Positions 25,001-35,261 are shown, numbered from the stretch's first letter. The stretch: DNA of 36,131 bases from Polyangiaceae bacterium (GCA_009780955.1 WQZB01000050.1:1-36131); one strand, 5' to 3'. A program made the numbers and translations. Notes: generated by a model from the sequence alone, not told the origin.

Positions 25001-28000
25001 TCGCCACACTCGCCGAAACGACGGGCAGCACCGATCTGGCCACCGCACGCCTCCGTCAGGCCGCGGACATGGCGCGGAGCGCCGGCGACGACACGAATGC
25101 CATCACGCTTTTCGATCGTCTGCGCGGCCTGAACGCGCGCGACCGAGACGCAACGACCCAGCTCGCGGCGCTCCACGAACGCGCCGAGAACTGGGCGACA
25201 CTCCCAGCCCTGTACGACGCCCTGGTCGACATCGCCGAGAGCGACGACGAGCGGGTTGCGTGGCTCCGAAAACTCGCTGGCACACTCGCCGATCGTCTAG
25301 GCAATGCCCCCTCGGGCTTCACGGCTCTCGCAAAAGCTTTCGCGATCGAGCCGGGCGACGCGACGCTGCTCGCCGAAACCGAAGCGCTTGCGCTGCGTGC
25401 GTCACGCGAACGCGAGTTCTCTCGTGTGATCGACCAAGTCCTCGAACACCATCCCGATTTGGCCCGCGGCGCAGCGCTCGATCTGGGCATGGCGAAAGCA
25501 CGCGCCCTGGCAGCTCGGCCCTCCACGGCGGGCGAAGCAGCAGTCGCATTCCGCGACGTGCTCGACAAGGTCGACGACGTACGCCTCAGGCCCGCCATCG
25601 AGGGCTTGGAAGCGGTCCTCGGCAACATGGAACCAAGCGCCGAGCGCACCACATGGGTACGCTGGCTCTTCGCATTCCGAGTCGCGCGGGCGCTGCCCGA
25701 GCAGCGTTCGCGGGTGCTCTTCGAGGCGGCGATGGCCGAAGAGCGCGAGCTGTCCGACCCGAAGGCAGCCCTCGACATGTACCGCCGCGTCGTCGAACTC
25801 GATCCCAATGATCTCGATGCGCTCTCGGCGATTTCGCGTCTGTCGCTGGCAGAAGGTGATGTCGAGGGAGCCATCGAGGCGCTCGTCGCATGCCGAAGCA
25901 CTTCCGAAGGCGCTGCGGGCAACGCACTCGATGTGCAAATTGCAAATATTCTCTTTGAACGCGGCGGCCGCGGGCACGAAGCCCTCGAGCGCCTCGAGCG
26001 GGTTTTCGACGATGCCCCGCACGACGCAGACGCGATCGAACTCGCGGCAAAGCTTTCGACCGATCCGAGTCTTGGAATTCACGCCTCCGCGGTGCTCGAA
26101 AAGGCGCTCGACACAATCGACGATCCGGCCGTATTGGTCGACGCCCTTGGTCGTCTGCTTGCCCATCGCGAGCTCGACGCCGACCTGCGGTTTAGTCACT
26201 ACGAGCGACTGCTCAAAACACTTATTTTGCTTGGTCGCAACGCCGATGCCTACGAGGTCGTTCTTGCCGCGTGCCGCGAATCGCCAAGCCAACCTGCGCT
26301 GTGGGATCGAGCCGAAGCGATCGCGCAAGAACTGTCATTGCCCGAGCCGCTCGCCGAACTCTACACGCGCGTACTCACGACGGACACGACGGATCTGCCG
26401 AAAGACAAAGCCATCGATCTTGGACAGCGCGCAGTAGCGTTTCACGAAGAGTGGTTCGACGACGACGATCGCATCATTGGTCTTCTCGAACGCCTCGTCG
26501 AGATCGATCCAGAGAACGAGTGGGCGTTCGATAGGCTCAAGCTCATCTTCGACTCGCAAGAGCACTGGGACGACTTGTTCGCGCTCTATGATCGCGCCGC
26601 GCACAGTGCCCCTCGCCAGCGCCGCATCACCGTGCTTGAAGAAGCCGCGCAAGTCGCCAAAGACTTTGCGGACCACCCTAAGCGCGCCATTGGCTACTTC
26701 GAAGAGCTTCTCGAGCTCGAGCCGGGCAACGCGCAATTCGAAGGAGCCCTCGAACGCCTGTACGATAGGCACGGGTGCTACCGCGAGCTCATCGTGCTGC
26801 TCGGTTCGCGCATCGCGGTGTTGCCCCACGATCTCGGGCAGAAAGAGCGCGCTCGCATTGCGGGCCTTTGGCTGAACGAGCTATCGGACACATCGAGCGC
26901 GATCATCGTGGTCGACGATCTGCTTGCTCATCAGATCGAAGGCGACGACGAGGGCATCGACGTCGTTGGTTTGCTTGAACGCATTCTCGCGGCCGCGCCG
27001 CACGCCGAGCAAGTGCAAGAGCGCGCCGCCCAACCGCCCGAGGGTCACCGCGATTCGTACGCACCTGTGGCCAAAGCACGCGGGCTCGTGCGTCAGCGCG
27101 CAGCCGCTTTGCTCAGAGACCGTTACAGCGCCATATCGCAAAAGGCAGATCTCGCACGGGTGTTGGAGGTACAGCTCGAAGCCGTCGACGACGGCGCCGA
27201 GCTCGCCCGGCGCCACAAGCAGATTGCCACGCTGTACACCGAGCTTGGCAAGGACGATCGTGCACTCGATCACGTTGTAAAGCTCGTTCTTCTCGAGCCA
27301 GCCATTTTCGAATACCGCGCAGAGCTCGCAGCCATCGTTGGGCGCACGGGTCGCTACGACCGGCTCGTGGAAGTGCTCGTTTCGGCGGCCGATGGCACCG
27401 AGGACAAGGCTCTACAAGTCGAGCTTTTGATGGGTGCCGGCGTCGCTGCAAAAGAGAAAATTGGCGACAGCGTCCGCGCGATCGAACTTTTTTTCCGCGT
27501 TCTTTCTGTGTCGCCCACAGCCGACGCGGTGCTGCTCGAGGCGTGCCGCGAAGTCGAACCACTTCTCGCCCAAGCCAGCCGCCGCGAAGATCGCCTCGAC
27601 GTTCTCGAGAAGCTCGCGATTCTCGAGCAAGACACAGGCACACGCGTGCACGTTCTCGGCGAAGCGGCGCGCCTTGCAACCGAGCTCGAAGAGCATGACC
27701 GCGCCATCTGGGCGTGGGAAGGTCGGCTCGAAACGTCGCCGCACGATCGCGAGGCGATCGACGGACTCGCCCAGCTATTCGAAAAGACAGAGCGCTGGAG
27801 CAAGCTCGTTGGCGTGCTCGGCAGGCGCGCGGATCTCGGGGAGCCCGACGGTCCGCTTTCGAGCGACAGGCGAGCGGATCGCGTGCGCATGGCGCACATC
27901 CAAAGCGACAAGCTCGAGGCAAGTTTCGATGCCATTGGTACCTGGCAACAAATCGAGTCGCTCTTTGGCGACTCCGACGAGAGCACTCGCGCACTGGCCT

Positions 28001-31000
28001 CGCTCTTCCGCACGACACGGCAGTGGAACGAGCTCACCGAGCTTCTCGGCCGCGCGGCTTTGCGGAGCCAAGTCGGAACCGAAAAAGCCGACATCCTGCG
28101 TGAGCTCGGTGACGTGCAGCGCCTCGAGCTAAATTCCGAGGCGGCTGCCATTGCAAGCTACGAAAATGCCCTGACGGCCGATCCGCACAACGAGGGATCG
28201 CGCGTCGGCCTTCACGCACTGCTCGCGCGCCTCGAGCAACGTTCCGACGTGGTTCGCGTGCTGCTCGCTGCGTACTACGCGGCCGACGATTGGCAGCTCG
28301 TGGTCGACTTGACCGAGCAACGTTTGAGTTGCGCGAGCGACCAAGCCGCGCAGATCGCCATCCTCACGGAAGCTGCAAGCATCTCCGAAACGCGCGCCCA
28401 CGATGCTCGGGCAGCCTTCGCGCTCACGCGACGCGCCTTGCTCGTCGATCCGAACAGCACGCCGGTGCTCGACGAGCTTTTCCGGCTCGCGGCAGCCACG
28501 GACAATTTCCGATCGCTTGCAGACACACTGCGCGAGTGCATCGACGCGGCGCCTATCGAGAAAAGCGAGACAGGCGAGCAAGAGATTGCTCCGCCGTGGA
28601 TCGACGGCCATCGCTTCCGCATGGGCGAGGTGCTTGAAACGCACCTCGGCGAGCCGCGCGCCGCGCTCGAGGCATTCGTTGCAGTCGCTCAGGCAACGCC
28701 GTCAAGCATCGAAACGGCGCGTGCCGTGATCCGCACGGCAGCCCTCACGTTCCGCTGGGACGCGGCGGCTCACGCGCTCGTCGAAACGACGCGCGCCAGA
28801 GGTGCGCTCGAAAGCGAGCTCATAGTCGCCATCGAGCAAGCTGCCGAGAGCGCGAACGGATGGGACGCGATGACCTCCGCGACCACGTCGCTCATTCATG
28901 ATGGCGGCGGTCTCGCTGCCTCGCTTGCACGAGATCTCGAGGCCACAATCGCTGTTTGGCATCGCGACAGACGCGGTGACCCGGGCGCTGCGGAAGCCGC
29001 CTATACGCGTGCACTCAGCTTCGATCCAACGAACGCCGAGCTCCTCGCACCGCTCGCGCAACTGCAACGCCGCGCCAAGGGCCGCCCGCTCGTCGACAGC
29101 CTTCTTCGGCTTTCGCAGGCAACAGGCGGAGACCTGGACCTGCTGAGCGAAGCCGCAGACGTAGCCTTCACAAGCATTGGGGATCGCGATCTGTCGAAGT
29201 CAATCTTCGAACAGTTGCTTCAACTTGCAATCGATCGCTGGACGAACGTACCCAACGCGCCCGTCGCGATTGCCGGGGCGCCCGGGGCATCGAGCAGTTT
29301 GGGCGACTACGTCCAGCACGCGATGCAGAAGCTCGTGCACATCTACAGCGACGAAGACAACTACGACAAGGTCGTGACGTTGCTGGTCGATACCGCGTCC
29401 TTGCCGTGGGAACGAGAACGAGCGCGCGGGCTTCGTCACGAAGCCGCCGAAATTGCATCATCCAAGCTTGCTGCGTCGGATCGTGCGACCGGAATTTACC
29501 TTGGCCTCATCGACGAGGATCCACACGATGCGGTCGCGGTCGAAAGGCTAATTTTCATCTACAAGGCAGGCGCGCGCAAAGTCGAGTTGCTGTCGCTCGA
29601 AAGGCGGCTGACAGACTCGGCAAGAACCGCAGACGAGCGGCTTGCCCTTCGCCTCGAGGTTGCGTCGCTCGAAGACGAAGTCGAAAACGTGACTCAAGCG
29701 ATTGTCACGCTCGAGAAAAATCTCGCGGAGTCACCACGTCACCAAGCGTCGGTGAATCGCCTTGCAACGCTGCTCACGCGCGAGTCGAAGCACGAAGAGC
29801 TCGAGTCGCTCTTTGCCGGGCAGGCCGCACTCGCCGAGGCAGGCGCGGAGCGTGAGCTTGCTGCCAACCTCTACGAACATGCGGCCAACGTAGCGGAACT
29901 CAAGCTCGGCGACGTGTCCAAGGCGATTGGTCACCTGCGCCGAGTAGTCGACCTCGAACCGCGCCCGTCTGCTCTCGATGCACTCGCACGCCTGTCCACG
30001 AGCACGGGCGACTACAACGGCGCTGCAGGCTACCTCGATCGGCTGCGCGACATGACGCTCGACGCCAGCCGCGCAACCATTACGTTGCGCCTCGCCGATG
30101 CCCTGACGGCCGCCCATAGAAAAGCCGACGCGCAAGCGCGCCTCGAAAACGAAATTGCGCGCGATCCCGATGCCGACGATGTCCGCATGCGCCTTGCCGA
30201 CATCTACCGGCATGCTCAGTCTTGGTCGCACCTTGCCTTGCTCTTGACCGAGGGGGCAGCGCACGCACCCGACAAGGCAATGCGCCTGTCGCGCCTGCAG
30301 GAAGCCGCCGAGCTCCATCGCGACCGCACGGGCGAACCCGAGCTCGCAATCCCGCTGCTCGAGCAGGCCTCCGAGCTGGCACCGGATCAAAGTGCGGTGA
30401 AGCTCGCACTCGCCGATGCTCTTGGCGCAGCGGCCCGTTTCGACGAGGCGCAGGTCATTCTTCGTGCGCTCATCGACGCGTTCGGCCGGCGCAGACCCAA
30501 AGAGCGCGCGCTCGTGCATTATCATCTGGCGCGTATTCATCTTGCGGTCAAAGACCGTGCGCAGGCCCTCGTCGAGCTCGACGCCGCGTGGCGCATCGAT
30601 CCGATCGATTCTACGATTGTCCGCACACTCGCCGAGCTCGCCCGCGACGAAGGACAGCTCGAAAAAGCGGAACGTTCCTACCGCGCGCTGCTCACGCTTC
30701 TGCGCCGCCAAGAAAATCCAACCGACGAGACACTGGTAACGCGATCCGACGTTCTCTTCGAACTCTTGCAGATTGCACGTCGGCAAGGCGAAGTCGATCG
30801 CGCAGGCGAAATTCTCGAATCTTTGTTCGAGCTTGGAGCGAAAAACCAAGTCGAGGCGCGCCGCCTCGAAGCGGCACTACGCAAAGCAAACGACCATGCG
30901 AGCCTTGCCCGCTCGCTCGAATCGCGCCTCGCGCGTGCTGGGTACGTTGCAGGCAGCGCCGACCTCGACCAACTCCGCTCGCTTGCTCTTCGCATGGACG

Positions 31001-34000
31001 ACGCGGCAAGCGTATTTTCCGATCTTGGACGCCTGTACGAAACAGTGCTCGGCAGGAGCGACGATGCGCTTGAAATGCGGATGAGCGCACTTGAAATGGA
31101 TCCATCGTCGGCCGATTTGCATCACGATGCACGCCGCCTTTCGAGCGCCCTTGGCAAGGCAAAGGTCTACGAGGACCGGGTGCGCGCTCTGGCCGATCAC
31201 GAAGGGCGACCCGAAGTCGCGAGCGAACTATTCGTTCGTCTCGCACGCATCGCCGAAACCGAAAACGGCGACAACACCGAAGCAGCATCGCTATACGAGC
31301 GGGCGTTTGCCGTTCGCCAAGACGATCGCGAAGTGCTCACCGCGCTCGATCGCGTCTACGAGCAGAGCGGCGACTACGCAGGCCAAGCCCGCGTGCTCGG
31401 CATGCGCGTCGCCCTGGACGCCGCGGACGGAGGCGCTTCTTCCTCGACGCTCTACCGACTCGCCGAGCTTCGCTTCCGCTCGGGCGACGTCGAAGCCGCG
31501 TGCGACGCCTTCGAACAAGCTTTCGAGAGCAACCCCGACGCCGAGCGCGCCGAAGATCTCTTGCGCGAAGCCGCCAAGGCACACCCGCAAAGCGAGCGCA
31601 TTCTCGAAATTTACGAGCGGCTCGCGCGCACGCCAGGCCGTGAGCGAACACTCATCGACGTTCTTATGCGCAAGTGGAACTTGCCCGGTCAAGGAACTGA
31701 TTCGGTGCGCGAGGCCGCTGTCATCGCGCAAAAAATCGGCGACACCAAGCTCGCCGAAGAGTTGCTGCGAAAGTGGCTCGAACGCGAAAAGCACGACGAC
31801 GATGCGGCACGTGTCTGGGCGCTGTCACTCTTGTCGACAATCTGCGAGGGCGACGGACGCACGCGCGAGGCCGCGCTTCTCAAACGTGCTGCCGCCAAGA
31901 TCGCCGAGCCGGGCGACGCGAAACGCCTGCTCATTGAAGTTGCTGCGCTCGCTGCCGGGGCGCTCGACGACTTGCAATTGTCAGCGTCGATTTACGAAGA
32001 CCTGCTCGCGCGCGATCCTGCTGACAGAGACGCATGGACACCGCTGCTCGATGTTTATCGCAGGCTGGAAGACTTCCCAAAGCTCGCAGCGCTTTTGGCC
32101 GTTGTGATTGGAAGTATGGACGACGTCGGCGAGCGCTCGAAGCTTCGTCTCGAGCATGTGCGCATCGGTGTGGAGAAGTTAGGCCTACCAGACGACGACG
32201 CGGCTAACGAGCTTCGTGAAATCGTTGACGACGACCCGTCGTCCGTCGAAGCAGCCGTGCTCCTTGGCACGATCCTCGAGCGGACTGGCCGCGACGCCGA
32301 TCTCGCCGACTTGCTCTCGCACCAGCTCGACACCGCAAGAGATCGGAAGGACGCCGAGGCTGTGATCTCGCTTTCGCGACGCCTTGGCGCTCTCCTCGAG
32401 CGAACGAATCGCAATCAAGCTTGCGTCGTTTACTACGCGGCGCTCGACTGGGATCCGCAGGCGCCAGATCTTCTTTTGGCGCTCGAGCGGCTCCACGAGC
32501 AAGAGGGCCAGCAAAGTGCTCGCGCCGAAATCATGGAGCGTCGGCTTGCACTCGCAACAGGCAGCGAGGCCGAAACGCTGGCCCTCACCCTGGCCGAAAT
32601 TCGCGACCAGAAGGGCGACGCGGAGGCAGCCATGCGCGCCCTCGAGATCGGCTTCCGGTCGTTGCCAGAGAGCCATAACCTCGAGAGCCGACTCGAGGCG
32701 CTCTACCGCGAGCAAGGCGAGTACGAAAAGCTTGCCGAACTCTACGTGCAAAACGCACGCAAATGCCCCGATGGCCGCATAAGGGCAGAGCGCCTGCGCG
32801 ATGCTGCACGCATTTACAAGGACGAATTGTCGGACGTCGAGCGCGCCGCCACCGTACTTCGCGAAGCTCGCTCATCCGATCCAACGAACGCACTGCTCTT
32901 CGAACAACTCATCGAGGTGCTCGTCAACGCGGGTGACTTCGTGGCAGCCGACCACGAGCTCGCAGGAGCGCTCGAAGGCCTGGCAGCCGACGACCCAACG
33001 CACCTGCGTCTCATCGTGCGCCGTGCAACCGTGCGGGCGCGCACGAGCAACGTCAAAGGCGCGCTGATGGACTTCGAAGAAGCGCTCGCCAAAGGCGCCG
33101 TCGAAGTTCGTGGTCCGCTCGCCCAGCTCCTTGGCAAGATGGCCGTCGCAGCTGCAGGGCGTGGCGACACCGCCGAGTGGCGAAAGTGCAGGCTTCGCAT
33201 CGCCGACCTAAGGCTCGCGATGGGCGAGGTTGCGGAGACACGCGATGTTCTGACCGAGCTTGCAAAGACCGACGCGAAGGATCGAACCGTTTTGCGCGCC
33301 TTGGCGAGCCTCGACGAGCTCGAAGGGCACTGGGAAGCAGCAAGCGCAACGTACCGGCGCCTCGTTGGTCTCGAAGAAGGTGAGGGCATCGTCACTGCTG
33401 CATTCAAGCTCGCCGAGACATGCGAAAAGGCCAATCGCCTCGAAGACGCGCGCAGCGGCCTCGAGCGCGCACGCGTGGCAGCTCCGAACAACGTCGAGCT
33501 GAGGCAGCGACTTCTGTGGCTTTACGAGCAACTCGGTGCGCACAAGGAGCTCGCAAACCTCGTGCTCGAAGAAGCGCGCGCATCCCGCGACACTGCCCAG
33601 CGCTTCGAAGGGCTCGTGCGCGGCGGGCAACTGCTCCTCGCGCAAGCGCAAGATCCCACGGCAACGACGCAGATCGACACGTCGCTCGCCGTAAGGCCGC
33701 TCGAAGAGGCCCACGCGCTTCGCCCCGCCGATCTCGACTGCGCCGCGCTGCTCTCGGATGCCTACGTGGTTGCGGGACGCATCGACGACGCCGAGCAGCT
33801 GCTCCATCGAACCATTGCGACCTTCAAGGGGCGCCGCGCACGCGAGCTGTCGGCCTTCTACCACCGACTGGCACGCACAGCCGAAATCCGCGGAGATAAC
33901 AGCGCCGAACTCGCGCACCTCACAACCGCACTCGATATGGACGCCCAGAACGGTGTCGTGGCAACCGAGCTATCGTACCTCGCGATGGAAATTGGCAATT

Positions 34001-34212
34001 GGGACATCGCCCAGCGTGCCCTGCGAGCCATCACCATGATGAAAGCGCCCGCCCCACTGTCGAGAGCGCTCGCCTACCAGCACCTCGGTGAGATTGCTCG
34101 CACCCAAGGAGACGACAAGCGAGCGGCAAGTCTGTTCAAACGCGCACTTGACAACGATCCCACGCTCGAAAGCGCGCGCGCGCTTTACGAGGAGCTGCAA
34201 GCATCGAACTAG
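22033..34212 (+). CDS. Giant tetratricopeptide-repeat protein, 4059 residues
   Basis: One uninterrupted frame of 12,180 bases, from ATG 22033 (no clear ribosome site; no upstream in-frame alternative) to TAG 34210-34212. There is no signal peptide, membrane helix, CxxCH or catalytic motif, so it is probably cytoplasmic. Almost the whole length is alpha-helical repeats. A helix ending like A-x-x-x-Y-x-x-x-L-x-x-D-P is followed by a helix like L-x-x-L-Y-x-x-x-G-x-W-x-x-L and by a helix beginning R-A-x-x-x-x-R-A-A. I count about 40 such anchors by eye (for example RRVVELDPNDLDALSAI, ERLVEIDPENEWAFDRL, KRALDNDPTLESARALY), roughly one per 100 residues, i.e. super-units of about three hairpins. It is Ala-, Arg-, Asp-, Glu- and Leu-rich with few Cys and Trp. 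Very long TPR proteins of this style occur in Myxococcota; a scaffold role is inference. Divergent from ctaB. Confidence 0.93.
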   Translation: MQSSSPPPRSSRVGFLSFDATKLENEEEVLSAILLAISKNQLDAEVWRDLHAAAIRDNRVAELAFAYDAVAHGRKLRALPPMVQAELYYRAGTFFCDVLGDDFGATTYFERALRAFPAHPGAFERIDALLTRAEDHTKLADLCIQTAAHCSKTDQRVVLQRAAGLYERAGLDDKAIETYQQLVRLDPTDESARDLLEVRYVKVGRYRDLARMLEQALAALPLPDAGAPPDVGAIRVRAKLIDVFANHLKEPERAMAHVEAVLAVDPAQSEARRVAGSLLDNKGLAARAAAALAAGAESTEERAHLYGIELENTRGPRRRDVLRRIGILKQDELSDFAGAFEAFEQALGIDPTDDELRVRYAELGCKIKGPLEVAKVFARVYTVAKDSAVRSRITAEMGTLLLRGGDAKRARTTLAGVLVAPGADSRAVLIAARALTDVYEADQDTRSLTDVLSRIGEISTDEAERQQANERVAELAANTGDVDQAIVAWRRLVDTPAHSRALAALEPLYERRGEWHDLSFVLAERAKELPDRDQARALSMRAAEVLTTKTNNLANATEAWRQIIEAYGPARDVYAKWMPLLETQRQWSELAVALVNDARLAPEEQRPAIFARLGTVHITRIGDVDAAIEAFRNALEGNPQEKTSRAALEKLLLAGERRLAVAAVLEPVYQRDNDDQSLLRVLDVKALLLPAVGDRLAVLEQAADLAARHSRDKALDFVRRGLVEAVENEENIQGWLDRFDKFAVDADPKKRAAILSSALGEHEIDSHELVLLAKRVGEEHAASGNVAAALAVLRRALTCEPSSAELIGRVDELLREQGTPEERVALFRAALEQNPDPARRQKLLHAIGSVERHELANTSAAILAYRHALKDDSTDTAAFSALAELYEETEAWDALSNILADRLPRAASKEETRRIRTQLADIACAHDQHDRAIAHAWELLADPELGGPELDLVERVAVTTANHDLLRALLERRASNATDPKAQIECLTRLATLAETTGSTDLATARLRQAADMARSAGDDTNAITLFDRLRGLNARDRDATTQLAALHERAENWATLPALYDALVDIAESDDERVAWLRKLAGTLADRLGNAPSGFTALAKAFAIEPGDATLLAETEALALRASREREFSRVIDQVLEHHPDLARGAALDLGMAKARALAARPSTAGEAAVAFRDVLDKVDDVRLRPAIEGLEAVLGNMEPSAERTTWVRWLFAFRVARALPEQRSRVLFEAAMAEERELSDPKAALDMYRRVVELDPNDLDALSAISRLSLAEGDVEGAIEALVACRSTSEGAAGNALDVQIANILFERGGRGHEALERLERVFDDAPHDADAIELAAKLSTDPSLGIHASAVLEKALDTIDDPAVLVDALGRLLAHRELDADLRFSHYERLLKTLILLGRNADAYEVVLAACRESPSQPALWDRAEAIAQELSLPEPLAELYTRVLTTDTTDLPKDKAIDLGQRAVAFHEEWFDDDDRIIGLLERLVEIDPENEWAFDRLKLIFDSQEHWDDLFALYDRAAHSAPRQRRITVLEEAAQVAKDFADHPKRAIGYFEELLELEPGNAQFEGALERLYDRHGCYRELIVLLGSRIAVLPHDLGQKERARIAGLWLNELSDTSSAIIVVDDLLAHQIEGDDEGIDVVGLLERILAAAPHAEQVQERAAQPPEGHRDSYAPVAKARGLVRQRAAALLRDRYSAISQKADLARVLEVQLEAVDDGAELARRHKQIATLYTELGKDDRALDHVVKLVLLEPAIFEYRAELAAIVGRTGRYDRLVEVLVSAADGTEDKALQVELLMGAGVAAKEKIGDSVRAIELFFRVLSVSPTADAVLLEACREVEPLLAQASRREDRLDVLEKLAILEQDTGTRVHVLGEAARLATELEEHDRAIWAWEGRLETSPHDREAIDGLAQLFEKTERWSKLVGVLGRRADLGEPDGPLSSDRRADRVRMAHIQSDKLEASFDAIGTWQQIESLFGDSDESTRALASLFRTTRQWNELTELLGRAALRSQVGTEKADILRELGDVQRLELNSEAAAIASYENALTADPHNEGSRVGLHALLARLEQRSDVVRVLLAAYYAADDWQLVVDLTEQRLSCASDQAAQIAILTEAASISETRAHDARAAFALTRRALLVDPNSTPVLDELFRLAAATDNFRSLADTLRECIDAAPIEKSETGEQEIAPPWIDGHRFRMGEVLETHLGEPRAALEAFVAVAQATPSSIETARAVIRTAALTFRWDAAAHALVETTRARGALESELIVAIEQAAESANGWDAMTSATTSLIHDGGGLAASLARDLEATIAVWHRDRRGDPGAAEAAYTRALSFDPTNAELLAPLAQLQRRAKGRPLVDSLLRLSQATGGDLDLLSEAADVAFTSIGDRDLSKSIFEQLLQLAIDRWTNVPNAPVAIAGAPGASSSLGDYVQHAMQKLVHIYSDEDNYDKVVTLLVDTASLPWERERARGLRHEAAEIASSKLAASDRATGIYLGLIDEDPHDAVAVERLIFIYKAGARKVELLSLERRLTDSARTADERLALRLEVASLEDEVENVTQAIVTLEKNLAESPRHQASVNRLATLLTRESKHEELESLFAGQAALAEAGAERELAANLYEHAANVAELKLGDVSKAIGHLRRVVDLEPRPSALDALARLSTSTGDYNGAAGYLDRLRDMTLDASRATITLRLADALTAAHRKADAQARLENEIARDPDADDVRMRLADIYRHAQSWSHLALLLTEGAAHAPDKAMRLSRLQEAAELHRDRTGEPELAIPLLEQASELAPDQSAVKLALADALGAAARFDEAQVILRALIDAFGRRRPKERALVHYHLARIHLAVKDRAQALVELDAAWRIDPIDSTIVRTLAELARDEGQLEKAERSYRALLTLLRRQENPTDETLVTRSDVLFELLQIARRQGEVDRAGEILESLFELGAKNQVEARRLEAALRKANDHASLARSLESRLARAGYVAGSADLDQLRSLALRMDDAASVFSDLGRLYETVLGRSDDALEMRMSALEMDPSSADLHHDARRLSSALGKAKVYEDRVRALADHEGRPEVASELFVRLARIAETENGDNTEAASLYERAFAVRQDDREVLTALDRVYEQSGDYAGQARVLGMRVALDAADGGASSSTLYRLAELRFRSGDVEAACDAFEQAFESNPDAERAEDLLREAAKAHPQSERILEIYERLARTPGRERTLIDVLMRKWNLPGQGTDSVREAAVIAQKIGDTKLAEELLRKWLEREKHDDDAARVWALSLLSTICEGDGRTREAALLKRAAAKIAEPGDAKRLLIEVAALAAGALDDLQLSASIYEDLLARDPADRDAWTPLLDVYRRLEDFPKLAALLAVVIGSMDDVGERSKLRLEHVRIGVEKLGLPDDDAANELREIVDDDPSSVEAAVLLGTILERTGRDADLADLLSHQLDTARDRKDAEAVISLSRRLGALLERTNRNQACVVYYAALDWDPQAPDLLLALERLHEQEGQQSARAEIMERRLALATGSEAETLALTLAEIRDQKGDAEAAMRALEIGFRSLPESHNLESRLEALYREQGEYEKLAELYVQNARKCPDGRIRAERLRDAARIYKDELSDVERAATVLREARSSDPTNALLFEQLIEVLVNAGDFVAADHELAGALEGLAADDPTHLRLIVRRATVRARTSNVKGALMDFEEALAKGAVEVRGPLAQLLGKMAVAAAGRGDTAEWRKCRLRIADLRLAMGEVAETRDVLTELAKTDAKDRTVLRALASLDELEGHWEAASATYRRLVGLEEGEGIVTAAFKLAETCEKANRLEDARSGLERARVAAPNNVELRQRLLWLYEQLGAHKELANLVLEEARASRDTAQRFEGLVRGGQLLLAQAQDPTATTQIDTSLAVRPLEEAHALRPADLDCAALLSDAYVVAGRIDDAEQLLHRTIATFKGRRARELSAFYHRLARTAEIRGDNSAELAHLTTALDMDAQNGVVATELSYLAMEIGNWDIAQRALRAITMMKAPAPLSRALAYQHLGEIARTQGDDKRAASLFKRALDNDPTLESARALYEELQASN

Positions 34213-34258
34213 TGCCAGTTTTACCTTGAGACGATTTTGGCAAAAAAGGTTTGGTTCA

Positions 34259-35242
34259 ATGAAAAAGTCATTTTGGATTCCTATTCGGACTCGCGCAAAA
34301 AGATGCCTGTCTTTGTATTCCAGGCATTCCAAAGGAATGGGCGCCCTCATGCTTTTCTTGGGCTTGATTTTCCTACCGCACTCGGCTTTTGCCGTGATTT
34401 CGGAATCGGGCACAAAACCCATCGTCGTAGCGTATTTCAATGGGATGTGGACGACCGAGGAACGAGCCGAAATCGGGAAGAATGCCGTCATCGATTTGAT
34501 GGGCACCAACCAAAACGGTACTCCGCTGGATTACGAGCTCTTTTACAACCAAAACGACTCCACACTGATAGATCTTGCCGAAACCTTCGAGCAACGCAGC
34601 AAGGAACTCGACGGCGTGCTCGCCGATCGCTGGGAAATCTTCTGGGAAATACTCGACGGCAGGCACACCGAAAGCCATTCGCTTACCGCAAAGCTGCTCA
34701 ACGGACTCGGCGCCGACGGCCGCGCGCTGGCCCCGTTGATTGACGCCACCTTCAACGCGACCCTAGCCAAGTTCGTAGCCATCTGCTCGGAGCCTGTAGG
34801 TACCCCGTCCACCGAAGCCGATTACGCGGCGCACTTCGCCAAACTCAGCGAGCTTTCCAGCCAGAGCAAAGGCTTCGTGCTGGTGGGCTCTTCGCAGGGC
34901 ACTCTGTTCGTCAACCACAACTACGACACCTTCCTCGCCGCCTATCCGGAGTTCACCCTCAACACCAAAACGGCGTTTATAGCGCCGGCCTCGCCCACAA
35001 CCCGGCCCGAGGGGGGAGACGATAGCAATTATATTTTGTCATCCAATGACCTGGTGATCGGTGCGCTGCGCCTCATGGGCGGCGCAAAGCCGAACAACAT
35101 AACCATTGCGCCGAGCTCCAAAGACATCGGTGGTCATGCGCTCATAGAAACTTACCTAGATCCCGATCGCAATGGGCGCGCCAGAGTGCAGGAGATTATT
35201 TCTACGGCACTCGATGCCGTCAACGCGGCGCCGCAACCGTGA
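34259..35242 (+). CDS. Secreted serine-hydrolase-like protein (alpha/beta hydrolase type), function unknown
   Basis: 327 residues. ATG 34259 has AAGG nine bases upstream; the frame is open further upstream, but that part overlaps the giant gene. A long basic N-terminus (IPIRTRAKRCLSLYSRH) leads to a hydrophobic core ALMLFLGLIFLPHSAFA, a probable signal peptide cut near residue 46. The mature protein starts with a strand (PIVVAYFNGMW) and has a nucleophile-elbow motif FVLVGSSQG with Ser212. GGHALIETYL near the end offers His293 as the catalytic His. The order Ser then His near the C-terminus fits alpha/beta hydrolases, but no closer family is recognised and the acid residue is not obvious. The lipoprotein gene follows after 19 bases. 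Confidence 0.7.
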   Translation: MKKSFWIPIRTRAKRCLSLYSRHSKGMGALMLFLGLIFLPHSAFAVISESGTKPIVVAYFNGMWTTEERAEIGKNAVIDLMGTNQNGTPLDYELFYNQNDSTLIDLAETFEQRSKELDGVLADRWEIFWEILDGRHTESHSLTAKLLNGLGADGRALAPLIDATFNATLAKFVAICSEPVGTPSTEADYAAHFAKLSELSSQSKGFVLVGSSQGTLFVNHNYDTFLAAYPEFTLNTKTAFIAPASPTTRPEGGDDSNYILSSNDLVIGALRLMGGAKPNNITIAPSSKDIGGHALIETYLDPDRNGRARVQEIISTALDAVNAAPQP

Positions 35243-35261
35243 GCTCGTAGGAGAAAAGAAG

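Noticed and set aside
29731-30849. A 372-codon minus-strand frame within the giant gene
   Set aside because: It is the complement of repeat-coding sequence. Several similar antisense frames occur along the gene, all explained by codon bias.
34088-34258. An upstream start for the hydrolase-like gene inside the giant gene
   Set aside because: It would overlap the giant gene by more than 100 bases and add a sequence before a typical signal peptide. ATG 34259 has a ribosome site.
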